Assembly: GCA_949987565.1 (NCBI GenBank) | Contig: OX465110.1 | Location: 20,541,773-20,605,772, forward strand | DNA length: 64,000 nucleotides | From: Luidia sarsii | Taxonomy: Eukaryota; Echinodermata; Asteroidea; Paxillosida; Luidiidae | Direction: 5' to 3' | Shown here: positions 35,301 through 44,820 of the stretch, piece by piece | Layout of the letters: each line of letters begins with the position of its first letter | Numbering within the stretch: position 1 is the stretch's first letter | Program-made: the position numbers and the translations under genes | The notes under the pieces: model-generated | Told to the model about the DNA's origin: nothing | The model's input: only the letters and a program-made list of their open reading frames with translations | Database searches by the model: none

Positions 35301-38300
35301 GATTGTGTTATTGGTTTAGTCAGTTATTGTCTCTTTTTGTCGTTTTGTGGTTTAGTCAGTTATTGTCTCTTTTTGTCGTTTTGTGGTTTAGTCAGTTATT
35401 GTCTCTTTTTGTCGTTTTTTCGTTTAGTCAGTTATTGTTTCTTTTTGTCGTTTTGTGGTTTAGTCAGTTATTGTCTCTTTTTGTCGTTTTGTGGTTTAGT
35501 CTTTTATTGTCTCTTTTTGTCGTTGCAGTCGGATGCCATTTCTAGCCTGGAAAAGGACCAGGACTTCAAGATGGAGCATTTAGACTTTATCCAGCAGCAC
35601 ATCAGAAAGTTCTGCCTGAATTGTATCCTTAGAAGAAAAAAAAACAATCACAGGAAGACTAGCCTGCCCACTGAAAAGCTATCACGAAGTTAGTCTAAAA
35701 CTTCAATGACGTTAGACACATCGGGGTATGGGAATGTTTTCCCGCAAAACCAGAGGTCTCGGGTTCAAGTCCCAGTCCAGTCCAGGTTTTCTTTGCCATT
35801 TTGTGGTACATGTACTTCCTCCCATATTTAGACACTAGGTGGGTCCTCCGTTGCATTAAATTTATTTGCTTTACTTGCATTGAAGTTGCATCCACTTTGT
35901 GTCATCCCTGAGCTGCTGTAGCCAGGTTTACAACAATTGAATGAAAGCAGGGGTGTGATCCCTGGAGATATACGGCAGTTAATGGTTGAATTGCTTCTGA
36001 CTGGTGCCCCTATCCCAGCAAAGACTAGTTAGACTTTTAGGGACGGCCACCATCTAAGGGCTGGATAGCTCAGATGGTAAGAGCGCTGGTGTGCCAAAGA
36101 CTAGTTGACTATTAGGGAAGGCCACCATCTAAGGGCTGGATAGCTCAGATGGTAAGAGCACTGGTGTGCCAAAGACTAGTTGACTATTAGGGAAGGCCAC
36201 CATCTAAGGGCTGGATAGCTCAGATGGTAAGACTGCTGGTACGCAAAACCAGAGGTCTCGGGTTCAAGTCCCGGTCCAGTCAAAGTTTTATTTGATGTTT
36301 TTTTCTTTTCAGTTTGTAATCTTTTGGAAGAGTCTTTTTCCTGCGCTGTTTCTTCTTTAACTCTTGCCTCCCAGACGGTGCAGCTTTATTCTACACGTCG
36401 GTCAAAGAAGGCAAGAACTGTGATCTTCTCTACAAATACCTGCTTCACCGAATATACGGCTTTCCTTTCCATAAGCCTGCACTAGTGGTTGAGAAGGATG
36501 CATTGTTTGTGTGAGTAGCCGCAGAATTCTATCTCATCTCTGCCCTTGAGAAACGTCCTGCTAGGATTGAAACATTTCGCCGTCCAAATAATTTAGATTT
36601 TTGCAAAAGGAAACTTTGACAGAGCTGTGGTACGTTAATTAAGAGGTATCTGGTTCAAGTGCAGTCAAAGTTTTCTTTGCCAGTATTTCAATTTGTTCAA
36701 AAGTTCCCTCTCAGTTTTTTCTTTGTTTGTTTGACAAAAGAAAACTTGCACTAGAAAACCGGAATTGCACATTTTATATCCCAGTGTTTGGACCTAAAGA
36801 ATGATACAAAATGTAGAACTAGAAGGCCCGAGATTTCTATCCTTGAACAAGCTTTCTCAAAGAAAGTCTGTGTGGCTTTTGTCATGCTACGAATTGTTTT
36901 GTGGTAGGCCAAAGAGTCTTTGTTTAAAACTTGGACAATAGTGGTGCCTGGATTCGGAGGGCCCGGCGTGACTTGGTAATGGAGTCAACCATAGACCGTC
37001 TGATAAATCCAGATCTTGACTCTCCCCAACGTTGTCTTGTCCACCTGTAGGCCTTCTGGTTGGGACAACCTGCAGAAGATAGGCATTCTATACGAGAACA
37101 TGCCCAACATTAACCCTGAGGAGCCTTTTGAGGAGGTCATAGCCAAGCCTGCTGTCCGAAAGGTGAGTTCCCTTTTACTGTAACTGTAAATCTCTTTGCG
37201 CCTGAAGGCTTGTAAGCCTGGGACATCCTCCCTCTATGCTGTCTATTGTTTGCTGACTGTCTTGCTCTTGTCCATATACTCCACCCTTGTATGTCTCTCT
37301 CTCTCTTTCTTAGTGAGACACCAAATGGTCTTGGGTCTGCCTTGTGGTTCTCTTCCCCTCTGCTTACCATCCTAGTGCAACAGCACCGTTCTTTCCTCAA
37401 CACGTGACTCTATTCGAGCATCTTGAAAATGTTCAAATCCTTTTTGTTTTTTGGTTCATGGTAGCCCTTACAAGACAGCAAAGAGATCACGGCAGAGGAT
37501 GAACAAGTCTTCCTGATGAAGCAACAAGCCATGCTCAGCAAAAACATCCCTCCAGCTAAACAACAGGTAAGTCTACTAGTCTTGTTGTTGGTTGGCCTGT
37601 TTGTCTATTTGTCTGTTAAATGATCTGTCTGTTGGTTGGTCTGTCTTTCTCTCTGCTTGTTGGTTTGCTTGTTGGTTTGTTTGTTGGTTTGCTTGTTGGT
37701 TTGCTTGTTGGTTTGTTTGGTTGGTTTGCTTGTTGGTTTGCTTGTTGGTTTGCTTGTTGGTTTGCTTGTTGGTTTGTTTGTTTGTTTGTTTGTTGGTTTA
37801 CTTGTTGGTTTGCTTGTTGGTTTGCTTGTTGGTTTGTTTGTTGGTTTGTTTGTTGGTTTGCTTGTTGGTTTGCTTGTTGGTTTGCTTGTTGGTTTGCTTG
37901 TTGGTTTGCTTGTTGGTTTGCTTGTTGGTTTGCTTGTTGGTTTGCTTGTTGGTTTGTTTGTTGATTTGTTTGTTGGTTTGCTTGTTGGTTTGCTTGTTGG
38001 TTTGTTTGTTGGTTTGCTTGTTGGTTTGTTTGTTGGTTTGCTTGTTGGTTTGCTTGTTGGTTTGCTTGTTGGTTTGTTTGTTGGTTTGCTTGTTGGTTTG
38101 TTTGTTGGTTTGCTTGTTGGTTTGCTTGTTGGTTTGCTTGTTGGTTTGTTTGTTGGTTTGCTTGTTGGTTTGCTTGTTGGTTTGCTTGTTGGTTTGCTTG
38201 TTGGTTTGCTTGTTGGTTTGCTTGTTGGTTTGCTTGTTGGTTTGCTTGTTGGTTTGCTTGTTGGTTTGCTTGTTGGTTTGCTTGTTGGTTTGCTTGTTGG

Positions 38301-41300
38301 TTTGTTTGTTGATTTGTTTGTTGATTTGTTTGTTGGTTTGCTTGTTGGTTTGCTTGTTGGTTTGCTTGTTGGTTTGTTTGTTGGTTTGCTTGTTGGTTTG
38401 CTTGTTGGTTTGCTTGTTGGTTTGTTTGTTGGTTTGCTTGTTGGTTTGTTTGTTGGTTTGCTTGTTGGTTTGCTTGTTGGTTTGCTTGTTGGTTTGCTTG
38501 TTGGTTTGCTTGTTGGTTTGCTTGTTGGTTTGCTTGTTGGTTTGCTTGTTGGTTTGCTTGTTGGTTTGCTTGTTGGTTTGCTTGTTGGTTTGCTTGTTGG
38601 TTTGCTTGTTGGTTTGCTTGTTGGTTTGCTTGTTGGTTTGCTTGTTGGTTTGTTTGTTGGTTTGCTTGTTGGTTTGTTTGTTGGTTTGCTTGTTGGTTTG
38701 CTTGTTGGTTTGCTTGTTGGTTTGTTTGTTGGTTTGCTTGTTGGTTTGTTTGTTGGTTTGCTTGTTGGTTTGCTTGTTGGTTTGCTTGTTGGTTTGTTTG
38801 TTGGTTTGCTTGTTGGTTTGCTTGTTGGTTTGCTTGTTGGTTTGCTTGTTGGTTTGCTTGTTGGTTTGCTTGTTGGTTTGCTTGTTGGTTTGCTTGTTGG
38901 TTTGCTTGTTGGTTTGCTTGTTGGTTTGCTTGTTGGTTTGCTTGTTGGTTTGTTTGTTGATTTGTTTGTTGATTTGTTTGTTGGTTTGCTTGTTGGTTTG
39001 CTTGTTGGTTTGCTTGTTGGTTTGTTTGTTGGTTTGCTTGTTGGTTTGCTTGTTGGTTTGCTTGTTGGTTTGTTTGTTGGTTTGCTTGTTGGTTTGTTTG
39101 TTGGTTTGCTTGTTGGTTTGCTTGTTGGTTTGCTTGTTGGTTTGCTTGTTGGTTTGCTTGTTGGTTTGCTTGTTGGTTTGCTTGTTGGTTTGCTTGTTGG
39201 TTTGCTTGTTGGTTTGCTTGTTGGTTTGCTTGTTGGTTTGCTTGTTGGTTTGCTTGTTGGTTTGCTTGTTGGTTTGCTTGTTGGTTTGCTTGTTGGTTTG
39301 TTTGTTGGTTTGCTTGTTGGTTTGTTTGTTGGTTTGCTTGTTGGTTTGCTTGTTGGTTTGCTTGTTGGTTTGCTTGTTGGTTTGCATGTTGGTTTGTTTG
39401 TTGATTTGTTTGTTGATTTGTTTGTTGGTTTGCTTGTTGGTTTGCTTGTTGGTTTGCTTGTTGGTTTGTTTGTTGGTTTGCTTGTTGGTTTGCTTGTTGG
39501 TTTGCTTGTTGGTTTGTTTGTTGGATTGCTTGTTGGTTTGCTTGTTGGTTTGCTTGTTGGTTTGCTTGTTGGTTTGCTTGTTGGTTTGTTTGTTGGTTTG
39601 CTTGTTGGTTTGTTTGTTGGTTTGCTTGTTGGTTTGCTTGTTGGTTTGCTTGTTGGTTTGCTTGTTGGTTTGCATGTTGGTTTGTTTGTTGGTTTGCTTG
39701 TTGGTTTGCTTGTTGGTTTGCTTGTTGGTTTGCTTGTTGGTTTGTTTGTTGGTTTGCTTGTTGGTTTGCTTGTTGGTTTGCTTGTTGGTTTGCTTGTTGG
39801 TTTGCTTGTTGGTTTGCTTGTTGGTTTGCTTGTTGGTTTGCTTGTTGGTTTGTTTGTTGGTTTGCTTGTTGGTTTGTTTGTTGGTTTGCTTGTTGGTTTG
39901 CTTGTTGGTTTGCTTGTTGGTTTGCTTGTTGGTTTGCATGTTGGTTTGTTTGTTGATTTGTTTGTTGATTTGTTTGTTGGTTTGCTTGTTGGTTTGCTTG
40001 TTGGTTTGCTTGTTGGTTTGTTTGTTGGTTTGCTTGTTGGTTTGCTTGTTGGTTTGCTTGTTGGTTTGTTTGTTGGTTTGCTTGTTGGTTTGCTTGTTGG
40101 TTTGCTTGTTGGTTTGTTTGTTGGTTTGCTTGTTGGTTTGTTTGGTTGGTTTGCTTGTTGGTTTGTTTGTTGGTTTGCTTGTTGGTTTGCTTGTTGGTTT
40201 GCTTGTTGGTTTGCTTGTTGGTTTGCTTGTTGGTTTGCTTGTTGGTTTGCTTGTTGGTTTGCTTGTTGGTTTGCTTGTTGGTTTGCTTGTTGGTTTGCTT
40301 GTTGGTTTGCTTGTTGGTTTGCTTGTTGGTTTGCTTGTTGGTTTGCTTGTTGGTTTGCTTGTTGGTTTGTTTGTTGATTTGTTTGTTGATTTGTTTGTTG
40401 GTTTGCTTGTTGGTTTGCTTGTTGGTTTGCTTGTTGGTTTGTTTGTTGGTTTGCTTGTTGGTTTGCTTGTTGGTTTGCTTGTTGGTTTGTTTGTTGGTTT
40501 GCTTGTTGGTTTGTTTGTTGGTTTGCTTGTTGGTTTGCTTGTTGGTTTGCTTGTTGGTTTGCTTGTTGGTTTGCTTGTTGGTTTGCTTGTTGGTTTGCTT
40601 GTTGGTTTGCTTGTTGGTTTGCTTGTTGGTTTGCTTGTTGGTTTGCTTGTTGGTTTGCTTGTTGGTTTGCTTGTTGGTTTGCTTGTTGGTTTGCTTGTTG
40701 GTTTGCTTGTTGGTTTGTTTGTTGGTTTGCTTGTTGGTTTGTTTGTTGGTTTGCTTGTTGGTTTGCTTGTTGGTTTGCTTGTTGGTTTGCTTGTTGGTTT
40801 GCATGTTGGTTTGTTTGTTGATTTGTTTGTTGATTTGTTTGTTGGTTTGCTTGTTGGTTTGCTTGTTGGTTTGCTTGTTGGTTTGTTTGTTGGTTTGCTT
40901 GTTGGTTTGCTTGTTGGTTTGCTTGTTGGTTTGTTTGTTGGATTGCTTGTTGGTTTGCTTGTTGGTTTGCTTGTTGGTTTGCTTGTTGGTTTGCTTGTTG
41001 GTTTGTTTGTTGGTTTGCTTGTTGGTTTGTTTGTTGGTTTGCTTGTTGGTTTGCTTGTTGGTTTGCTTGTTGGTTTGCTTGTTGGTTTGCATGTTGGTTT
41101 GTTTGTTGGTTTGCTTGTTGGTTTGCTTGTTGGTTTGCTTGTTGGTTTGCTTGTTGGTTTGTTTGTTGGTTTGCTTGTTGGTTTGCTTGTTGGTTTGCTT
41201 GTTGGTTTGCTTGTTGGTTTGCTTGTTGGTTTGCTTGTTGGTTTGCTTGTTGGTTTGCTTGTTGGTTTGTTTGTTGGTTTGCTTGTTGGTTTGTTTGTTG

Positions 41301-43856
41301 GTTTGCTTGTTGGTTTGCTTGTTGGTTTGCTTGTTGGTTTGCTTGTTGGTTTGCATGTTGGTTTGTTTGTTGATTTGTTTGTTGATTTGTTTGTTGGTTT
41401 GCTTGTTGGTTTGCTTGTTGGTTTGCTTGTTGGTTTGTTTGTTGGTTTGCTTGTTGGTTTGCTTGTTGGTTTGCTTGTTGGTTTGTTTGTTGGTTTGCTT
41501 GTTGGTTTGCTTGTTGGTTTGCTTGTTGGTTTGTTTGTTGGTTTGCTTGTTGGTTTGTTTGGTTGGTTTGCTTGTTGGTTTGTTTGTTGGTTTGCTTGTT
41601 GGTTTGCTTGTTGGTTTGCTTGTTGGTTTGCTTGTTGGTTTGCTTGTTGGTTTGCTTGTTGGTTTGCTTGTTGGTTTGCTTGTTGGTTTGCTTGTTGGTT
41701 TGCTTGTTGGTTTGCTTGTTGGTTTGCTTGTTGGTTTGCTTGTTGGTTTGCTTGTTGGTTTGCTTGTTGGTTTGCTTGTTGGTTTGTTTGTTGGTTTGCT
41801 TGTTGGTTTGCTTGTTGGTTTGCTTGTTGGTTTGCTTGTTGGTTTGCTTGTTGGTTTGCTTGTTGGTTTGTTTGTTGGTTTGTCTGTTGGTTGACCTGTT
41901 TGTCTATCGGTCTGTCACAGGTTGTTCTCTTCGAGTTTTGTCTTTGAAAAGGTCCTGATATTGAGATGTCAGTTCCTATAGGTTCAGAATTTCCATTTTT
42001 CTCAGGTCTGTCATCTCTCGACCCCTCTTATTGCCATTTGTTAGTTGATCTGTCTGTTTGTTGTTGGATAGTCTGTTTGTCTGTCTGTCTATAAGTCCAT
42101 CTATCTGTCTGTTTGTCTTTTCATCTCAGTTTTAGTCTTCCTTCGTTTTCCTGATTCCCCGCTTTGTGATTCCTTCCATCCCTGGTTCATCTCTCTCATT
42201 TCCTCTCCTCTGTTTTTGTTTGTTTGGTCGTACAGCAGGAATCTCCGCAGAGACCGATGGGCATGAGAACTCCAGAGAGGAAAGCCAACGTGGCCAGCGT
42301 GTCTCCCATCACAACCTCTGGCAAAGCCAAGGTCAGTGCCTGTCAGGCTGGTCCCACTGGGGGGTTGGGGGGGTAGCTTGTCCACATGTCTTTGCTCTGA
42401 ACCCAAAAAGAATTGATCCCTGTTTGAGACTAAAGTAATATGCACAAATGTTGCAAACTGCTCACTGACTATTTTTTTTTTAATGACCAAAAGGCGTTTA
42501 TCAAAATGTAGGATGGCTTGATGTTTCGATCCTAGCAGGGCCTTTCTCAAAGGCTTGACAAAGGTCCTTTGGCTTTGGCTTCTCGAAGGCTTCATCAAGA
42601 TGCGTGTGATCTTGCAAGAGTAGGCTATCCTGCGCGCTTTGCGCGGATCTTTGGTTAGGATCTTTGGTCAGGATGGATCATAAGGCTTTGTGAGATCCAC
42701 CCCAGTGTCCCGTAATGTTTATGATAATAATAGTTTTGTTTGTTTGTTTGTTTTTTGACCCAGATGGATCCTGGAAAACCGGGCGCTACCAACGAGGGTG
42801 TTCTAGCCAATTTCTTCAACAGTTTACTCAGCAAGAAAACAGGGGCAGGGTCACCAGGGTCACCGGCGAGTCCGAAACCAGGTCAGTACAATGCTGCTAG
42901 TGTGCACAGCGATGGGGGCACAGACTATTATAGGTCGGGTCATTTACACAAGCAGTGTTCATAGCGTACATGTAATACGTTGTTTATGTCAAGGAGAATG
43001 TAATTTAATGAGGGTTTGACCAATTCAATGTCTAAGGCCAAGTAAAAGAGAATATTAGTTTCTCATCCCTGCCCTCATCTTTTTTTTTGCCGTCGCTTCA
43101 TTTTGTTCTTCATTTTTTTAATTTTTTTTTATAAAATGATAAAACGACAACATTTTGATTGATTTGATTTAACCGTGCACAGCCTACATATCGTACTGTA
43201 CTTTAAAACGACTGGAAATAGACTACCCATCTTTATGATAGGGAATATTTTTTGGGGGGGAAAGGCAAAACAATCAGAAAATCAGAAAACATATAAGCTT
43301 TGATCCTAGGAATACCCCTTGAATTGTGTGAGTCAGAGAAGGCAACTGATAATTTGCTTAGCAGATGAGTGTTGGTATATTGTGGATGTGTTTTGGTATA
43401 TTGTGGATGAGTTGTGGTATATTGTGGATGTGCTATGTTGAGGCTCTATGGGTCACAGATTGGATAGAGAATGAGTCTAAAGCACTGTAATATGTGCATG
43501 TCTATGTAGAATCATAGAGTAATGTGCAAGGAGACATTAGATATACCATTACCATACACAGCCCTTTGCATTTGAGAAGGTGCTATTGTATTTGTCTACA
43601 TTTTGACCTCTGAGGTGGTGAGTTTTGGAGACAAACCTCTGAGGTGGTCCATCAAATGTGTGAGGTGGGCTGCCTTACAGTTAGATATGCAGGGGACACC
43701 CTGCTCGATCCTTAATGTCATTAATCTTTGCATTTTTTTTCTTTGGTTTGTTTCCTAGGCGATAAATCAGTACGTAGCGACGCAGCAGCAGAGTTAGACC
43801 GCATGACAAGGGGCCGCAAGTCGGTTACCGGCCAAAACTCCACCAATGCATCCTAG
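17371..43856 (+). CDS. DYNC1LI1: Cytoplasmic dynein 1 light intermediate chain
   Basis: Twelve coding exons: 17371-17447, 17535-17608, 18523-18639, 26824-27054, 34675-34850, 35529-35622, 36375-36510, 37051-37162, 37465-37566, 42239-42331, 42764-42881, 43759-43856. All phases close, giving 475 residues plus TAG; human LIC1 has 523 and LIC2 492. The N-terminal Ras-like fold has a P-loop GEDECGKT (51-58), with [28 protein letters not shown] and [20 protein letters not shown] following. The C-terminal adaptor-binding helix [16 protein letters not shown] (416-431) is intact; in LIC1 its two Phe contact Hook, BICD and Spindly-type adaptors. The protein links the dynein motor to cargo adaptors. Introns 3 (8.2 kb), 4 (7.6 kb) and 9 (4.7 kb) are very large and full of repeats. 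Exon 10 has a tandem CAGCAG acceptor. LIC1 versus LIC2 cannot be split here, since invertebrates usually have one gene. Confidence 0.96.
18240..18360 (-). mobile_element. tRNA-like SINE (SINE-2), minus strand
   Basis: On the minus strand: CCAGCTTGGTGGTCAAGTGG, TTAAGACGTCTGC, then the B box GGGTTTGAATCCC and a paired end, followed by the tail GGGCAAAGCACTGAGCACTC. Related to 12384. Confidence 0.65.
18385..18465 (+). mobile_element. tRNA-like SINE (SINE-2), plus-strand fragment
   Basis: CGACCAGTTAAGTGGATCAG followed by GATGTCTGCAG and GGGTTCGAATCCTGG. It faces the minus-strand copy just upstream, so the two form a tail-out inverted pair 60 bp before DYNC1LI1 exon 3. Confidence 0.55.
18845..18990. 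mobile_element. Fold-back element, inverted arm order
   Basis: A right-type arm (CTGCTAGGATCGAAACATCA) comes first, followed by a left-type arm (GGGCCTGACATTTCTATCCT) at 18927. A poly-T tract follows. Confidence 0.75.
19661..20622. mobile_element. TTAA-flanked non-autonomous DNA transposon (piggyBac-like MITE)
   Basis: AGGTCAACTG at 19665-19674 is exactly inverted as CAGTTGACCT at 20609-20618, and weaker inverted similarity continues inward. Both ends abut TTAA (19661-19664 and 20619-20622), the target duplicated by piggyBac-type transposases. The 954-bp body has no transposase; a 120-residue plus-strand frame (20078-20440) resembles nothing I know. It appears to have inserted into a fold-back element, because FB sequence (GAAAGGTCCTGCTAGGATCC) resumes at 20623. 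Confidence 0.7.
20623..20770. mobile_element. Fold-back element remnant
   Basis: FB right arm GAAAGGTCCTGCTAGGATCC followed by CAGTGAGCAGTTTGCAAC, the family's outer sequence, directly after the TTAA of the transposon at 19661-20622. Confidence 0.75.
20771..24063. other. DYNC1LI1 intron 3, AT-rich, rich in CATGTACATG
   Basis: No exon-like sequence recognised. Contains a decayed FB fragment near 23112-23150 and many ACATGTAC palindromes, as at 22405-22440, 23205-23215 and 23595-23605. Confidence 0.5.
24214..24384 (-). pseudogene. Non-LTR retrotransposon (LINE) C-terminal relic
   Basis: A minus-strand frame reads [19 protein letters not shown] followed by [10 protein letters not shown]. This pattern (…W-x-SLP-x-x-VV… F-K-x-x-L) is the conserved tail after the reverse transcriptase domain of CR1/Jockey-like LINE ORF2 proteins. 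No catalytic reverse-transcriptase part is present, so it is a truncated 3' fossil in DYNC1LI1 intron 3. Confidence 0.7.
25190..25592. repeat. 20-bp minisatellite
   Basis: About 20 copies of GGCCACTGAAAATGCCAGTA with variants (ACCA, ACTA in place of AGTA), in DYNC1LI1 intron 3. Because 20 is not a multiple of 3, the [24 protein letters not shown] minus-strand frame is a chance open reading. Confidence 0.9.
27055..29570. other. DYNC1LI1 intron 4, 5' part
   Basis: AT-rich with no exon-like sequence recognised; a decayed FB arm at about 27585-27620 (AGAAAAGGTTCTGTTAGGAT). Confidence 0.45.
29571..33226. repeat. 70-bp satellite with 420-bp higher-order structure
   Basis: About 52 units with exact 70-bp spacing (AGTTACC at 29641, 29711 and so on), containing GAGTGTCTAAGGTGACTGCT and CATCTAATGATCCTCATAAG. 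Variants CCAC/CTAC/CCAT and CCATAG/CCACAG alternate in a pattern that repeats every six units: the rare GGTGGCTGCT occurs at 29941 and 30361, 420 bp apart, and ACCCAT variants repeat likewise at 31961 and 32381. The last 6-7 units are almost identical. Lies wholly in DYNC1LI1 intron 4. Confidence 0.97.
33227..33990. other. DYNC1LI1 intron 4, 3' part
   Basis: AT-rich intronic DNA with CATGTACATG tracts (33488-33500, 33542-33552). Nothing coding seen. Confidence 0.45.
33991..34112. mobile_element. Fold-back element (FB family)
   Basis: Inverted arms GGAGGGCCTGAGGTTTCAAT (33999) and AAAGGTCCTGCTAGG (34071) around a TTGATTAGATCCACC centre, in DYNC1LI1 intron 4. Confidence 0.8.
35305..35527. repeat. 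36-bp minisatellite ending at a splice acceptor
   Basis: Six copies of GTCAGTTATTGTCTCTTTTT, GTCGTTTTGTGGTTTA (36 bp; 35351 to 35387) run directly into DYNC1LI1 exon 6. The last copy supplies the pyrimidine tract TCTCTTTTTGTCGTTGCAG of the acceptor at 35529. Confidence 0.92.
35715..35805 (+). mobile_element. SINE-1 3' half
   Basis: CGCAAAACCAGAGGTCTCGG, then GGTTCAAGTCCCAGTCCAGTCC and GGTTTTCTTTGCC: the anticodon-side half, B box and tail of SINE-1 without its head, in DYNC1LI1 intron 6. Confidence 0.7.
35885..36330 (+). mobile_element. SINE-1 full copy with tripled head
   Basis: A 5' module (TTGCATCCACTTTGTG at 35886; GGAGATATACGGCAGTTAAT at 35964; AAGACTAGTT at 36021) leads into two complete 75-bp units (36059-36133, 36134-36208) identical in type to the satellite at 2590-4905. 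An entire 73-base tRNA-like module follows (36209-36281). That module has a 7-bp acceptor stem (GGCTGGA with TCCAGTC), D arm, CTGGT/ACCAG anticodon stem and B box GGTTCAAGTCC. It resembles tRNA-Lys in its head and T arm. A T-rich tail follows. The D stem is broken (GACT for GAGC), so I do not call a functional tRNA. Confidence 0.8.
36640..36740 (+). mobile_element. SINE-1 3' fragment
   Basis: CTGGTTCAAGTGCAGTCAAAG, TTTTCTTTGCCAG and TTCAAAAGTTCCCTCTCAG: a decayed B box plus the full tail, in DYNC1LI1 intron 7. Confidence 0.65.
37656..41890. repeat. 12-bp satellite (GCTTGTTGGTTT)n, 4.2 kb, with 1,417-bp higher-order repeat
   Basis: Some 350 copies of a 12-bp unit fill most of DYNC1LI1 intron 9. 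Variant units (GTTTGTTGATTT pairs, GCATGTTGG, an extra G in GGTTGG) are arranged in a longer pattern: GATTTG pairs begin at 38959, 39403 and 39955 and again at 40376, 40820 and 41372, and GGTTGG at 40144 and 41561, all exactly 1,417 bp apart. The unit has no stop in any of six frames, hence giant spurious ORFs. The plus strand is almost free of A, so there is no AG dinucleotide to act as a cryptic acceptor. Confidence 0.98.
42233..42238 (+). promoter_or_regulatory. Tandem NAGNAG splice acceptor of DYNC1LI1 exon 10
   Basis: TACAGCAG|GAATCT: either AG keeps frame, so the exon starts at 42236 or 42239 and the protein gains or loses one Gln. The residue falls in the flexible linker between the GTPase-like domain and the adaptor-binding helix. 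Confidence 0.6.
42430..42600. mobile_element. Fold-back element (FB family), decayed
   Basis: ATATGCACAAATGTTGCAAAC outer sequence, then GATGTTTCGATCCTAGCAGG (42520) and a decayed inverse AAAGGTCC, in DYNC1LI1 intron 10. Confidence 0.75.
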
Positions 43857-44526
43857 CGAGACCGTGCGGAGCACCGGGCGGGCATTGGGGGCTTGGGAGG
43901 GGGAGGGGAGGGGGGGGCGGGAACAAAGGGGCGGGGCTTGTGGGAGGGGAGGCGTCGGCGTAACATCCGGGACTGTTGATGTAAATGTATCTGAATCGTA
44001 AAGAAAAAATTGAAAAATACTAATTCCTCTACGGATATTGCTTAATAATTGCGAAAGACAAATATATCTCGGTGCCTGTTACTAGAGGCTTGTGCAAAAA
44101 CTTGTCAGCTTGTGGATTCGAGAAATATCCTCAAGGCAGGTTTCGGGATCGGCCTTTTTGGGGGCTGAGTAACCTGCAAGATTCCTTGCCTATCGTGGTC
44201 TGTCTGGTAGGAGTGCAAGGCTGCCTCCTGATATGACAGCAGGCAAACTTGTTATCACTTGGAGATGGAGGATGGTATGACCTGATGAACTCACAATGCA
44301 GAGTGGGTGGTGTATTGCTCGCTTTAAAACCCTCCTGTTAGACAAAGGGTCCATTTCGTAGAGAGCTGCGTTATCACCTCATGATCACTCCACGATCACC
44401 TCACGCGCTGAAAACCTTCAGTTGAGAAAAGAAATTTGAAAATAGAACCATGATGATGATTAAGGCCGACAAAAACGCTGTATGATCTGACCACAATCAG
44501 ACTGTTTTTTAAACTCAAATTGAAAA

Positions 44527-44820
44527 AGCTGCATCCACTTTGTGCGATCCCCGAGCTGCTGTAGCCAGGTTTATAACAATTGGTTGTTTGCATCTGAATG
44601 AAAGCGGGGTTACGATCTCTGGAGATATACGGCAGTTAATGGTTGAATTGCTTCTGACTGGCGCGACCACCCCGGCAAAGACTAGTTGACTCTTTGGGAA
44701 GGCTGTCATCTAAGGGCTGGATAGCTCAGATGGGAAGAGTATTGGTACGTGAATCCAGAGGTCTCAGGTTCAAGTCCCTGTCCAGTTTTCTTTGCCATAT
44801 TTCAAAATTGGTTTTGAATT
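44527..44820 (+). mobile_element. SINE-1, full-length single-head copy
   Basis: Same order as at 35885: GCTGCATCCACTTTGTG (44528), GGAGATATACGGCAGTTAAT (44620), AAGACTAGTTGACT (44678), tRNA-like module from GGCTGGATAGCTCAGATGG (44715) to the B box AGGTTCAAGTCCC (44765), then CCAGTTTTCTTTGCC and a T/A-rich tail. It shows that the 5' module is a regular part of the element and that one head is the normal state. Confidence 0.8.

Noticed and set aside
36209..36281. Functional tRNA gene
   Set aside because: The 73-base module folds well, but its D stem is broken, position 33 is not T, and it is followed by the SINE-1 tail repeated elsewhere. It is a SINE head.
37616..41356. Giant minus-strand ORF (1246 codons, TNKQ and NQQA repeats)
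   Set aside because: Reverse strand of the same 12-bp array; no codon structure other than the repeat.
37592..41947. Giant plus-strand ORF (1451 codons, LLVC/GLLV/WFAC repeats) and overlapping frames
   Set aside because: It is a 12-bp satellite without stops in any frame, and it lies inside DYNC1LI1 intron 9 between well-defined exons.
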